Origin: Kushneria phosphatilytica
GTDB lineage: Bacteria; Pseudomonadota; Gammaproteobacteria; Pseudomonadales; Halomonadaceae
NCBI RefSeq assembly: GCF_008247605.1
Contig: NZ_CP043420.1
Location: 124,001 to 188,000, forward strand
Reading direction: 5' to 3'
Length of the DNA stretch: 64,000 nt
Below are positions 38,527 through 47,833 of the stretch, piece by piece (the stretch's first letter is position 1; the number at the start of each line of letters is the position of its first letter). Made by a program: the position numbers and the translations under genes. Below the pieces are notes generated by a model. The model was not told the DNA's origin and searched no databases. It saw only the letters and a list, made by a program, of their open reading frames with translations.

Positions 38527-41196
38527 ATGACACGTTTGGGACGCGGCGCGCTCAGCGCCTTGTGGCTCGCCCTTGGTGTTGTCCTGGCGACACCCGCGCT
38601 GGCCGATGACACCCACGACGTGCTGCGCAGCACGCTGGATAATGGCCTGAAGGTGGTCGTGGTACACAGCGACCTGGCGCCGGTCGTGACCACTCAGATG
38701 AACTATCGGGTGGGCTCCAGCGAAGCGCCCGAGGGCTTTCCCGGCATGGCGCATGCCACCGAACACATGATGTTTCGTGGCAGCCCCGGGCTGTCGAAGG
38801 ATCAGCTCTCGGCCATTTCGGCCAGCATGGGCGGTAGCATGAATGCCTTTACCGCTCAGGACATGACCCAGTATCACTTTACCGTGCCCAGCAACGATCT
38901 CGATGTTGCGCTGCACATCGAGGCGGCGCGCATGCAGGGCCTGGATCTGGATGCCGAGGACTGGCAGCAGGAGCGCGGGGCGATCGAGCAGGAGGTGTCG
39001 GGCGATCTCTCCAATCCTTCCTTTCGTTTCTATACCCAGCTGGTGGACGAGCTCTTCCGGGGCACGCCCTACGCCCATACGCCTCTGGGTACCCGCGAGT
39101 CGTTCGACAACACCACGGTGGCGCAGCTGCGGGCGTTCTATCACAGCTGGTATGTGCCCAATAATGCCGTGCTGGTGATCGCCGGCGATGTCGATCCCGA
39201 GCAGACATTGTCGAAAGTGAAATCGCTGTTCGGCGATATTCCACGCAAACCGCTGCCCGAACGCCCCGAATTCGGATTCTCGCCGGTCAAGGGCCGATCG
39301 CTCGAGCTTTCGACCAACAATCCCTACGGCGCGATCTATATGGCCTGGCGACTGCCGGGATTGCGCAGTGACGAGTTCGCCACGGCGAAGATCATGCTGG
39401 ATGCGCTTGGCTCGCAGCGTGGTGCCCTGGCAGCAATGGGGTTCAATGGTACTGCGCTGGCCGGTGGCATGGGCGGCCGGCTGATGCCGCATGCCGGGCT
39501 GGCCATGGCTTATGGCGCCTTTTCGGCCGGTGGTGATCCGGCACCGATCCGCCAGCGCATGCGCGACATCATTCGGCAGTTTGCCAGCGATGGGATTGAT
39601 CCTGCGCTGGTCGAAGCGGCCAAGCGCCAGGCGATTGCGGCCATCGAATCGCGACGCAACTCGATCTCCGGACTGGCCGGGGCCTGGTCGCAGGCGCTGG
39701 TCGAGCAGGGCGTCGACTCACCGGAAAAACTGATTGCACGCATTCAGGCGGTAACGCCTGAGCAGGTGGATACACTTGCCCGTCGCGTGCTCAACCCCGA
39801 TCAGGCCATCGTGGCCACCCTGACGCCGAAGCAATCCGGCGAACCCGTGGCAAAGCAGGGATACGGACAACCCGAGCAGTTTGGCACCCCGCCTGATGAA
39901 GCCGTAGAGCTGCCGCAGTGGGCCAGCCAGGCTTTTGCGAAGCTGGATATTCCGGTCTCCACGCTTGACCCTACCGACATGCATCTGTCCAACGGCATCC
40001 GGCTGATCGTGCAGCCCGAGCACGCCAGCCAGCGGCTGACCCTGATCGGCGGTATCGATACCAATGCTGACCTTCAGGCAGGCGCCGGCAAGGCTGGGGT
40101 CGCCGAGCTGCTCGATGGCCTCTATCAGTACGGCAGCGCAAAGCATGACCGGCTTGAGCTGCAGCGTCGCCTGGATGCCATCGGCGCCGATGAGAGTGCC
40201 GGTTCGAGCTTTTCGCTGTCGGTCGCGAAACAGCATTTCGAGCAGGGCGTGAAGCTGCTGGCCGAGCATGAGCAACATCCGAACTTCTCAAAGCGGGCGT
40301 TCTCGATTCTCAAGCAGCAGAATGCCTCGTCGCTGCCGGGGTATCTCAATAGCCCGGACTTTCTCAATGGGCAGGCGATGCAGCAGGCATTGTTGCCGAA
40401 GAACGATCCGGCGTTGCGCCACATGACGCCCGAGTCGATTCGCGGGCTGACGCTTGAAAACGTGCGCGACTATTTCCACAAGGCGTATCGTCCCGACATG
40501 ACCACCATCGTGGTGGTCGGTGATATCACACCCGAGCACGCCCGCAAGGTAATCGAGCAGCACTTTGGCAATTGGCAGGCCAGCGGAGCCAAACCCGAAA
40601 CCGAATATCCTGCCGTACCGCTCAACAAGGCATCGCGTTTTCATACCCCGGACAGTTCGGCCCGGCAGGCCAGCGTTAGCCTGGCGGAAATGGTCGACGT
40701 CACTCGTGACAGCCCGGCTCGATTCGCGCTCTATCTGGGCAATCAGATTCTCAGCGGCGATTTCTCCTCGCGTCTGCATCGTGCCCTGCGTGAACAGCGC
40801 GGTCTGGTGTATGGGGTCGGCTCAAGCTTTGGCCTGCAGGCCCGGCGCGGCAGCTTCGAGGTGAACTACGGCAGCGATCCGGACAAGGTCGAACAGGCAC
40901 GTTCGCTGATTCTGCAGAATCTGAAACGGATGCAGAACGCGCCGGTCTCCGCCGATGAGTTGCATCGCGCCAAGGGTACCCTGCTGCGGCAGATGCCGCT
41001 GAACGAATCGAGCTACGGCGCGATCGGTGGTCAGCTGTTGTCGCTGTCGCTCAACGGCAAGCCGCTCGATGCCAGTACCCGGGCTGCGAAACACTACCTC
41101 GAGCTGACGCCGCAGGCGATACAGCAGGCCTGGCGAGAATATATTCGCCCGGATGACCTGGTCACCGGCGTGCGTGGGCCATCTTCGGGTCAATAG
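38527..41196 (+). CDS. Two-domain M16 zinc protease
   Basis: 889 residues, exported: Sec signal peptide about 1-26 (TPALA-DD). The first M16 half has the inverted zinc motif H76-A-T-E-H80 and the third ligand Glu in ERGAIEQEVSGD. The second half (from about 480) has the same fold pattern but no HxxEH, so it is the usual inactive partner, here fused in one chain (PqqL/pitrilysin-like), while many bacteria encode the two halves as separate genes. Expected in the periplasm as a peptide-degrading enzyme. Confidence 0.92.
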   Translation: MTRLGRGALSALWLALGVVLATPALADDTHDVLRSTLDNGLKVVVVHSDLAPVVTTQMNYRVGSSEAPEGFPGMAHATEHMMFRGSPGLSKDQLSAISASMGGSMNAFTAQDMTQYHFTVPSNDLDVALHIEAARMQGLDLDAEDWQQERGAIEQEVSGDLSNPSFRFYTQLVDELFRGTPYAHTPLGTRESFDNTTVAQLRAFYHSWYVPNNAVLVIAGDVDPEQTLSKVKSLFGDIPRKPLPERPEFGFSPVKGRSLELSTNNPYGAIYMAWRLPGLRSDEFATAKIMLDALGSQRGALAAMGFNGTALAGGMGGRLMPHAGLAMAYGAFSAGGDPAPIRQRMRDIIRQFASDGIDPALVEAAKRQAIAAIESRRNSISGLAGAWSQALVEQGVDSPEKLIARIQAVTPEQVDTLARRVLNPDQAIVATLTPKQSGEPVAKQGYGQPEQFGTPPDEAVELPQWASQAFAKLDIPVSTLDPTDMHLSNGIRLIVQPEHASQRLTLIGGIDTNADLQAGAGKAGVAELLDGLYQYGSAKHDRLELQRRLDAIGADESAGSSFSLSVAKQHFEQGVKLLAEHEQHPNFSKRAFSILKQQNASSLPGYLNSPDFLNGQAMQQALLPKNDPALRHMTPESIRGLTLENVRDYFHKAYRPDMTTIVVVGDITPEHARKVIEQHFGNWQASGAKPETEYPAVPLNKASRFHTPDSSARQASVSLAEMVDVTRDSPARFALYLGNQILSGDFSSRLHRALREQRGLVYGVGSSFGLQARRGSFEVNYGSDPDKVEQARSLILQNLKRMQNAPVSADELHRAKGTLLRQMPLNESSYGAIGGQLLSLSLNGKPLDASTRAAKHYLELTPQAIQQAWREYIRPDDLVTGVRGPSSGQ

Positions 41197-41222
41197 CCGG
41201 TGACAGCCGCTATTGTCCCCGG
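41197..41222 (+). repeat. Hairpin between protease and dipeptidase genes
   Basis: CCGG-T-GACA (41197-41205) pairs with TGTC-C-CCGG (41214-41222), one internal mismatch, 8-nt loop. No T-run. It directly follows the protease stop and lies 16 nt before the dipeptidase start. Confidence 0.35.
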
Positions 41223-41237
41223 TCGTGAGGAGGCTGC

Positions 41238-42293
41238 ATGAATCGGCAGGAACCCGCCATCTTCGATGGCCACAACGATCTGCTGGGGCGCATCCACACG
41301 GGCGCCGTCACCGAACAACAGGTACTGGAAGGCTATCGGGGCGGCCATATCGATCTGCCACGCGCTCGCGCGGGTGGTTTTGGCGGTGGCCTGTTTGCCG
41401 TGTTTGTGCCGAGTCCGCAGAGTGATCTTGGGCGTGACATGGCGGGGCACGAGGGCGGTTATGACGTGCCACTGCCGCCGGCACTGAGCGAGTCCGAGGC
41501 GCTGACTTCGGCGCTGGCGCAGATCGCCTCCTTTCGTCGGCTGGCCGCGTTGGGTGCGATCACGCCCTGCACCACGGCAGGTGAGATTCGCACGGCGCTG
41601 GCAGGCGATAACATGGCGGCGGTGCTGCACATGGAAGGGGCCGAGGCCATCGATCCCGACTTTAATGCGCTGGAGGTCTTTCACGCGGCCGGACTGCGCT
41701 CGCTCGGTCCGGTGTGGAGCCGGCCGACCCGTTTCGGCCATGGCGTGCCTTTCCGATTCCCCTCTACCGGCGATATCGGCCCCGGACTGACCGACGCCGG
41801 GCGACAGTTGGTGCGCGAGTGCAATCGGCTCGGCATCATGCTGGATCTTTCTCACCTCAATGAAGCCGGCTTCAACGATGTCGCGGCGCTATCCGATGCG
41901 CCGCTGGTAGCCAGCCACTCCAATGCCCACGCCATCTGCCCCCACGCTCGCAATCTGACCGATCGTCAGCTCGACATGATGGCCGAGCGCGATGGCCTGG
42001 TGGGCATCAATTTCGCCACGGCCTTTCTGCGACCGGATGGTCGCATGCAGGGCGATTGTGCGCTGGATGTCCTGCTGCGTCATCTCGATCATCTGCTTGA
42101 GCGGTTGGGTGAGCACGGGGTGGGCTTCGGCTCCGATTTTGATGGCGCCGTGGTACCCCGTGCGATCGGCGATTGCAGCGGTCTGCCCCGGCTGCGAGAT
42201 GCGTTGCGCCAGCACGGCCTCGATAAGGCCCTGATCACCCGACTCTGTCACGACAATTGGCTGCGGGTACTGGAGCGCACCTGGGGCGAGTGA
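41238..42293 (+). CDS. Peptidase M19, membrane-dipeptidase family
   Basis: 351 residues, no signal peptide. Zinc ligands of renal dipeptidase-type enzymes are seen: DGHNDLLG (HxD), Glu in VLHMEGAEA, His in DLSHLNEAG, His in VASHSNAHA, and Asp in GFGSDFDG. Hydrolyses dipeptides, possibly beta-lactam-like or D-residue substrates. GAGGAGGC before the ATG is a strong site. It follows the M16 protease gene by 41 bp, so the two may act in series on peptides. Confidence 0.93.
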   Translation: MNRQEPAIFDGHNDLLGRIHTGAVTEQQVLEGYRGGHIDLPRARAGGFGGGLFAVFVPSPQSDLGRDMAGHEGGYDVPLPPALSESEALTSALAQIASFRRLAALGAITPCTTAGEIRTALAGDNMAAVLHMEGAEAIDPDFNALEVFHAAGLRSLGPVWSRPTRFGHGVPFRFPSTGDIGPGLTDAGRQLVRECNRLGIMLDLSHLNEAGFNDVAALSDAPLVASHSNAHAICPHARNLTDRQLDMMAERDGLVGINFATAFLRPDGRMQGDCALDVLLRHLDHLLERLGEHGVGFGSDFDGAVVPRAIGDCSGLPRLRDALRQHGLDKALITRLCHDNWLRVLERTWGE

Positions 42294-42309
42294 GGCGCCA
42301 GGCACCGAA

Positions 42310-42331
42310 TGCCCGCCCGGCAGGACGGGCA
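42310..42331. terminator. Possible two-way terminator
   Basis: TGCCCG (42310-42315) / CGGGCA (42326-42331), between the convergent dipeptidase and receptor genes. Without a T-run on either strand. Confidence 0.35.
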
Positions 42332-42347
42332 AGGCCGCCAATACCGT

Positions 42348-44546
42348 TCAGAACGAGTAGGTCAGCGTGGTCGTGGCGTTGAGGGGTTCCCCATAGACGC
42401 CGTAGCCATCGAAATAGCTGTAGTATTTTTTATCGAACAGGTTGTGCACGTTGAGCTGCAATGAGAGTTCAGACGTGAACTGATAGCGGCCGAATACGTT
42501 CACCAGCGTATAACTGCCCTGCTCGAAATTCCGGGTCGTGCCACTGGGACCGTCGACATCGTCTTTGAAGGTGTGACTCTGCCAGTTGATGCCGCCGCCT
42601 ACCGTCAGCTGCTGCCATCGCGGTATGCGATAGCTGGCGAAGAGATTGGCCTGGGTGCGGGGTCGATCCGTATTGAACGAGCCATCGTCATCGGTGGCCG
42701 TGTAGTGAGTAAAACCGGCGGTCAGATCGAGGTGATCGGTGACCGCGCCACTCAGCTCGGCGTCGAAGCCTTCGCTGACTACGCCATTGGCGGCGGCGTA
42801 ATAGTTGCGTCCATTGTTGGGCAGTTGCCCGGCCACGACTCCGACATTGTCCTGCTCGATGCGGAAGACCGAGAACGAGGCATTCAGCAGGCCATCGAAC
42901 CATGCAGCCTTGAGGCCGGTTTCGTAGTTTTTGCCCACCACCGGCTTGAGAAAGCTGCCACCGGCGTCCCGATAGTCCTGCGGCTGGAAAATCTCGGTAT
43001 AGCTGACAAAGGCTGACCAGGTGTCGTTGAGGTCATACACCAGACCGCCATAGGGCGTAATATCGTCCTGGTGCTGGTTTTCATTACCGCTGGCACTGGC
43101 CCAGCTGCGTCCCTGCCAGTCGGTATACCGTGCCCCGATGATCAGTGTCAGCGGCTCCGCCAGCGAAAGACGCGCTGCACCGTATACGGCCTTCTGTCTC
43201 ACACTGGTGCTTTCCGAGGGTGCGAAACCGGGCCAGTCCTGTTCGGGCGTCGAGCCGTTCCAGTGGTCGAGATCACTGACAGGAAAACCTGCCGTGTAGC
43301 TGTTGTCATAGTCGTTGGATTGTTCGCTATAACTCCCCCCGATGACGAGCTCATGCTCGCGACCGAGCAGTTCGAAAGGGCCATTGGCATAGGTGTCGAC
43401 GGAATCCATCGTGCGTTCGCCGGTGTTCCATCCGGTGTAATAGTAAACGCCCTCACCCGTGTTTCGATCGGGGAAGCCGGAGGGATAGGCGAGTCTGGCA
43501 TCCATATCCGTCTCGGCGTGCGTCGCTGTGCCGCGCAGCGCCCAGCCGTTGCCGAACTGATGCTCGAGTTCGGTAAATACCTTTCTGGATTCGAAATCGT
43601 AGTAGGACCAGTCCGGCGCCACACTGAAACCACGGGTGTAATCGGTTTTGCTGCCATTGCTGTACCAGAGCGGCAGTCCCCCCCAGGTGGGCGACGAGGC
43701 ATGAGTATCCTGATAGTCGTATCCTACCGAGAGGGTGGTGTCAGCAGTGACATCTGCGTCGATGACCGCGTAGCCGAATTTCCTGCGATCGGAGTAGCGG
43801 TCAAGCCAGGAATCTCCGGAGTCGTAGCCGCCGATGAAACGGGCGCGTACATTACCCGACCGGGTGAGCGGCGTGGTGACATCCACGACACCGCGCTGCT
43901 GATCCCAACTGCCGTAGGCGCCACTGACTGAGCCTGTGAGTTTGCGGCTGTCAGCATGCTTGCGCACGAAGTTGACCGAGGCGCCCGGATTGCCGGCTCC
44001 CGTCAACAGACCGTTGGCGCCACGAACAACTTCGACACGGTCGTAGATAGCCGTATTGAGCGCGCCCTCTCCGAAATACCAGGCGCTACTGGTATTGAGC
44101 GTAGGGATGCCATCGTACTGATAGGTGTTGATGCGAAAGCCGCGGGAATAGAACGAGACACGATTGCTGTCGATGTGACTGGCGGAAATGCCGGTTGTGT
44201 TGGAGAGCACATCGTCAATGTCCTCAAGATCCTGATCCCTGATGCGCTGCTCGGTAACAATGCTGATGGTCTGGGGGATTTCCTTTGGGCTCAACTCGAA
44301 GTGCGTACCAGCCGTGGTGGTGTCCCGGGTGTATCCCACGTTGCCGTACAGGTTGCTGGCGGTGACGGTCACCGGCGCCAGTGTGACCGGCGTTTCGTTC
44401 TCGGCGAGTGCCTGGGTCGATGTCAATGAAGCGAGAGCGGCGACGCTGGCGGGAGCCAAAAGGGAAGAGTGGAAGACAAGCGGCGACCCTGCCAGCGGTA
44501 GTCGATAGCGAATGCCGCTGCCGGCACGACCCCGTGAGATGTTCAT
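42348..44546 (-). CDS. TonB-dependent ferric-siderophore receptor
   Basis: 732 residues. A long signal peptide (about 1-48, ending QALA), a plug domain (about 70-190: IPQTISIVTEQRIRDQD, VEVVRGANGLLTGAGNPGASVNFVRK) and a 22-strand barrel ending in LTYSF, the C-terminal Phe of outer-membrane proteins. The sequence resembles the FhuE/FpvA type of hydroxamate-siderophore receptors; no STN signalling domain is visible, so no FecI-type signalling is expected. A Fur box lies upstream. Ligand is unknown and no siderophore synthesis genes are in the window. Confidence 0.92.
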   Translation of the reverse strand: MNISRGRAGSGIRYRLPLAGSPLVFHSSLLAPASVAALASLTSTQALAENETPVTLAPVTVTASNLYGNVGYTRDTTTAGTHFELSPKEIPQTISIVTEQRIRDQDLEDIDDVLSNTTGISASHIDSNRVSFYSRGFRINTYQYDGIPTLNTSSAWYFGEGALNTAIYDRVEVVRGANGLLTGAGNPGASVNFVRKHADSRKLTGSVSGAYGSWDQQRGVVDVTTPLTRSGNVRARFIGGYDSGDSWLDRYSDRRKFGYAVIDADVTADTTLSVGYDYQDTHASSPTWGGLPLWYSNGSKTDYTRGFSVAPDWSYYDFESRKVFTELEHQFGNGWALRGTATHAETDMDARLAYPSGFPDRNTGEGVYYYTGWNTGERTMDSVDTYANGPFELLGREHELVIGGSYSEQSNDYDNSYTAGFPVSDLDHWNGSTPEQDWPGFAPSESTSVRQKAVYGAARLSLAEPLTLIIGARYTDWQGRSWASASGNENQHQDDITPYGGLVYDLNDTWSAFVSYTEIFQPQDYRDAGGSFLKPVVGKNYETGLKAAWFDGLLNASFSVFRIEQDNVGVVAGQLPNNGRNYYAAANGVVSEGFDAELSGAVTDHLDLTAGFTHYTATDDDGSFNTDRPRTQANLFASYRIPRWQQLTVGGGINWQSHTFKDDVDGPSGTTRNFEQGSYTLVNVFGRYQFTSELSLQLNVHNLFDKKYYSYFDGYGVYGEPLNATTTLTYSF

Positions 44547-44627
44547 GATGAGCCCTTGAGCTGATTATCAGAAATATTTCTTATCAACAGGGATTTTGTG
44601 TAAATGATTATTCTTTGTCAAAGTTTA

Positions 44628-44642
44628 TGATAATCATTTTCA
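44628..44642. promoter_or_regulatory. Fur box
   Basis: TGATAATCATTTTCA reads on the minus strand as TGAAAATGATTATCA, which fits the 7-1-7 Fur consensus TGATAATnATTATCA with one mismatch. A further TGATTATT stretch lies at 44605-44612, extending the AT-rich control region. It sits about 80-95 nt upstream of the receptor start, so iron repression of the receptor is expected. Confidence 0.85.
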
Positions 44643-44817
44643 TTAATGGCAAAGACAAGCCATTTCATCATGGGATGATTGACCTGCCGGAGCGGTGGAA
44701 AGCGCCCGGATGAATACGGTCTTGGCTCAGGTGACGGGGCCCGGGTATGGCGACTCCGGTGGTGTATCCATGCGCCCACGCATGGCGCGTGCCCGATCGG
44801 CCCCGGGATGAAGCGTG

Positions 44818-46617
44818 CTAGTGCTTCAGTAGTGCAGTCAGTACTCGACCATCCAGCGTGGCACTGTCGGGGAGGGCGAGCCAATGCGCCAGAGTGGCGC
44901 CTGCGTCGCTCATGCGCGGGAATCCCTCATTATGCGCCAGCCCGTAGCGCCCGCTGCTGTCGATGCCGGGACCATGCAGCACGGCCAGCCCGTGATTGGA
45001 GGCAAAATCGGTGCGCGCGCTGGGTATCTGCGGGCCATGATTGGCGCCGGGGCTCTGCACCGGGGCAAGGGTATCGCCGTGCTGGTTGGTACCCCAGACG
45101 AATCCCGGGCTGTAGGCAAAGAGGACATCGCCGGCATGTTCACCCCAGTAGCCCAGTACCTGGGCATCGCATTTTTTCAGCGCCACGGCGATCACGTTCT
45201 GCTCACCGTCGGGGGTGACGCAGTACCAGCTGGTGAGGGCGCGCAGAATACGGGTCTGCACTTGATCGAAATCGGCCGGCGCGACCACGCCTTCGGGGTC
45301 GCGTCCGGCCAGATTGACGAAAATCTCCAGTCCGCCGCGCTCATCCTTGAGCAATGCTCGGCTTTGATGGCGGATTGGCTGACCGTAATCATCGAGCGTG
45401 CAGAGATCGAATGCCTCAAGCCGACGGTAAATATCGCAGAGATAGCGGTTGGGCACGTCGCCATGATCAGACGCCAGCACGATCAGGGTATCGTCACGGC
45501 GCTGTTGCAATAGGCGTCCTACGCCCTCGTCGAGCACCCGATAGGCATGGCGGATCACGTCCAGATAGCGTTCGCGCTGCTCGGGGCGATAGAACGGCGA
45601 GGCGGGATCGCACTGGGCGAGACAGGTATGGTGAGTTTCGTCGTTGAGCCGGAATACCGTGGCGAACAGGTTGAAGTTGTGCTCGTTGAGCAGGGTCATG
45701 GCCGCGTTGGTGAGCCAGTCGAGCTGATAGCGTCCCTCCTCGAAGCTGGTCTCGAACCAGCGCTCGTCGGGCGAAGCCGTGACCGTCCACTTCGAGATGA
45801 AGGGGCCATGCCGATCGATCAGGGCACGTGCCAGCTCGGGCTGGCTGCTGTGCTCGGCCGGTATGGTAATCTGGGACTGCAGCAGCTCGACATGGTGATG
45901 GATCGGGTCGAAGGCCAGCAGTTTGAAACGTACTCGTCCCGAGTATTCATCGTCACCGATCGACAACCACTCGCTCCACTCGCCACTGCTCAGAGTGATG
46001 GGTCGATCGTGGCAGTGCAGGGTCAGGCCCTCATCATCGGCTTGCATACGCAGTGACCGGGTGGTGCCATCGTTGAGCTGAAGGGTGGCGGTGAAGCCTT
46101 CGTCATGCACTTCGATCGCCCGACGATTGTGCTTTTGGTGATGGGCGAGCGTGGCACCGGAAGGTGGCCAACCCAGCGACTCCGAGGGCTGCGCTGTCAC
46201 CGGTAGATCGTCCGTGGTGTGCAGGGCGGCAGCCGCCATTTCCATGGGGGCAGGGCCGGCACCGCTCCAGAAGGGCGCCAGGCAGAAATCCTGCGCGCCA
46301 CTCGGCTGGAGACTTTCGGGAAAGTGCACCAGGGCACTTCTGTACCCCTGCTCGCTCATCAGCTCCAGCAGATGCCGAGTACCGACAGGCGGCATGCGCT
46401 GGCCGATCCAGCTGGTACCCGGGGCCTGGCCGGTCAGCATGGTCACGAAGTTGGTATCACCCCAGGTCGAGATCCAGGGCATCAGTCGGGTCGCTCCGCC
46501 CTCGTCGAGCAGGCGCCGGATGTTGGGCAGCACGCCTTCATCGCAGAAGCGCTCGAGTAGTTCCGGGATCAGCCCGTCCACGCCCAGTACCACGACTTTT
46601 CTCTGTGAATCCTGCAT
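44818..46617 (-). CDS. PF01663-type alkaline-phosphatase-superfamily phosphoesterase
   Basis: 599 residues, no signal peptide, so cytoplasmic. Metal-site residues of the phosphodiesterase/nucleotide-pyrophosphatase family are seen: Asp14 in VVLGVDGLIP, a threonine-rich nucleophile region STWGDTNFVTMLTG, NDETHH (D-x2-H), ASDHGD and GANHGP. The middle holds an insert of about 150 residues with no recognised fold. ATG 46617 is chosen over 46626 because AGGA sits 8 nt before it. Last gene of a unit with an enolase-superfamily enzyme and an MFS transporter. Substrate unknown; the nucleophile cannot be fixed by eye. Confidence 0.8.
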   Translation of the reverse strand: MQDSQRKVVVLGVDGLIPELLERFCDEGVLPNIRRLLDEGGATRLMPWISTWGDTNFVTMLTGQAPGTSWIGQRMPPVGTRHLLELMSEQGYRSALVHFPESLQPSGAQDFCLAPFWSGAGPAPMEMAAAALHTTDDLPVTAQPSESLGWPPSGATLAHHQKHNRRAIEVHDEGFTATLQLNDGTTRSLRMQADDEGLTLHCHDRPITLSSGEWSEWLSIGDDEYSGRVRFKLLAFDPIHHHVELLQSQITIPAEHSSQPELARALIDRHGPFISKWTVTASPDERWFETSFEEGRYQLDWLTNAAMTLLNEHNFNLFATVFRLNDETHHTCLAQCDPASPFYRPEQRERYLDVIRHAYRVLDEGVGRLLQQRRDDTLIVLASDHGDVPNRYLCDIYRRLEAFDLCTLDDYGQPIRHQSRALLKDERGGLEIFVNLAGRDPEGVVAPADFDQVQTRILRALTSWYCVTPDGEQNVIAVALKKCDAQVLGYWGEHAGDVLFAYSPGFVWGTNQHGDTLAPVQSPGANHGPQIPSARTDFASNHGLAVLHGPGIDSSGRYGLAHNEGFPRMSDAGATLAHWLALPDSATLDGRVLTALLKH

Positions 46618-46644
46618 GTTTGTCATCCTGATGAAATGGGGCGA

Positions 46645-47796
46645 TCAGTCGTCGAGCCGGTAGTGGTCGATGACACTGCGATCGATGTCGATTCCCAGCC
46701 CCGGGCGCTCGAGCACCTCAACACAGCCGTTGGCATTGAGTGCGAATTCTCCATTGATCAGCTCGCGTCGGAAGGGATGACTCGACTGATCGTATTCGAG
46801 CATCGGCGCCTCCGGTGTCAGGGAGAGCGGCTGGGGCGGCAGGGTGGCGATGAACTGTACGGCAGCGGCCAGACCGATACCGGTGCCCCATACGTGTGGC
46901 ATGACCGGGACGTGCCAGGCCTGTGCCAGCGTGGCGATGCGGCGACACTCGGTGATGCCGCCCGCGGCGCCGATATCGGGCTGAATCACATCAAGCGCGC
47001 CCTCGCTGATGAAGTCGCGATAGCCGATGCGGGAGTATTCGTTCTCGCCGGCAGCAATCCAGGTGCGTGACACGCCCTTGAGTTCGCGGTAACCGTGTCG
47101 GTTCTCCGGACTCAACGGCTCCTCGAAGAGATGCACCCGGGTCTCTTCAAGCTCCATCAGGATTCGGCGTGCGGCGGGCACGCTATAGGCGCAGTTGGCA
47201 TCCATCATCAGGGCGATATCGTCCCCCACGGCTTCGCGTACGGCGCGCATGTCACGCAGGTCGGCCTCGATACCAAAGCCGGTCTTGAGCTTCATGGCCC
47301 GATAGCCATTGGCCTGATGACGCAGCGCCTCTTCGACCACTTCTTCGGGGTAACGGCCCCCTTCACGGCGATAGAACCCGGTGGCATAGGGTCTGATTTC
47401 GCGACGAAAGGCGCCGCCCAGCAGACGATGAATCGGCTGGCCGAGTGCCTTGCCGGCGAGGTCCCAGAGCGCGATATCGATTGCCGCAATGCCGAACAGG
47501 GCGATGCCCTTCTGACCATAGGGGCGGGTATGGTTGTACATCTCTTCCCAGAGCACTTCGCGCTCGAAGATCGAGCGCCCGATGATCAGCGGCTTCAGGG
47601 CGTGCTCGACCATGGCGCGCGCCACCTGCGGTGGCTGCAGGCCGTGGTTGACGCACTCGCCCCAGCCGGTGAGACCTTCGTCGGTGACAATCTCGACCAG
47701 CATGGCGGTGCGGCGCTGTACCCAGCCCTGGGAGAAAGCGAACGGTTGCTCGAGTGGGGCGGCGAGCACATGGGTTTTCAGCTCGGTGATGATCAT
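46645..47796 (-). CDS. Enolase-superfamily enzyme, mandelate racemase/MLE type
   Basis: 383 residues. Barrel-active-site residues: K169-x-K171 (AMKLKTG), metal ligands Asp199 (MMDANC), Glu225 (LFEEPL) and Glu251 (AGENEY), and a His301 in MPHVWG. The KxK plus late His pattern fits acid-sugar dehydratases or lactone cycloisomerases of the mandelate racemase subgroup. Exact reaction cannot be assigned. AGGAG precedes the ATG. Between the MFS gene and the phosphoesterase, all in one direction. Confidence 0.88.
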   Translation of the reverse strand: MIITELKTHVLAAPLEQPFAFSQGWVQRRTAMLVEIVTDEGLTGWGECVNHGLQPPQVARAMVEHALKPLIIGRSIFEREVLWEEMYNHTRPYGQKGIALFGIAAIDIALWDLAGKALGQPIHRLLGGAFRREIRPYATGFYRREGGRYPEEVVEEALRHQANGYRAMKLKTGFGIEADLRDMRAVREAVGDDIALMMDANCAYSVPAARRILMELEETRVHLFEEPLSPENRHGYRELKGVSRTWIAAGENEYSRIGYRDFISEGALDVIQPDIGAAGGITECRRIATLAQAWHVPVMPHVWGTGIGLAAAVQFIATLPPQPLSLTPEAPMLEYDQSSHPFRRELINGEFALNANGCVEVLERPGLGIDIDRSVIDHYRLDD

Positions 47797-47833
47797 TTCC
47801 GGCTCCTGGGTGATAGCGAAAGCGCAGGGTGGG

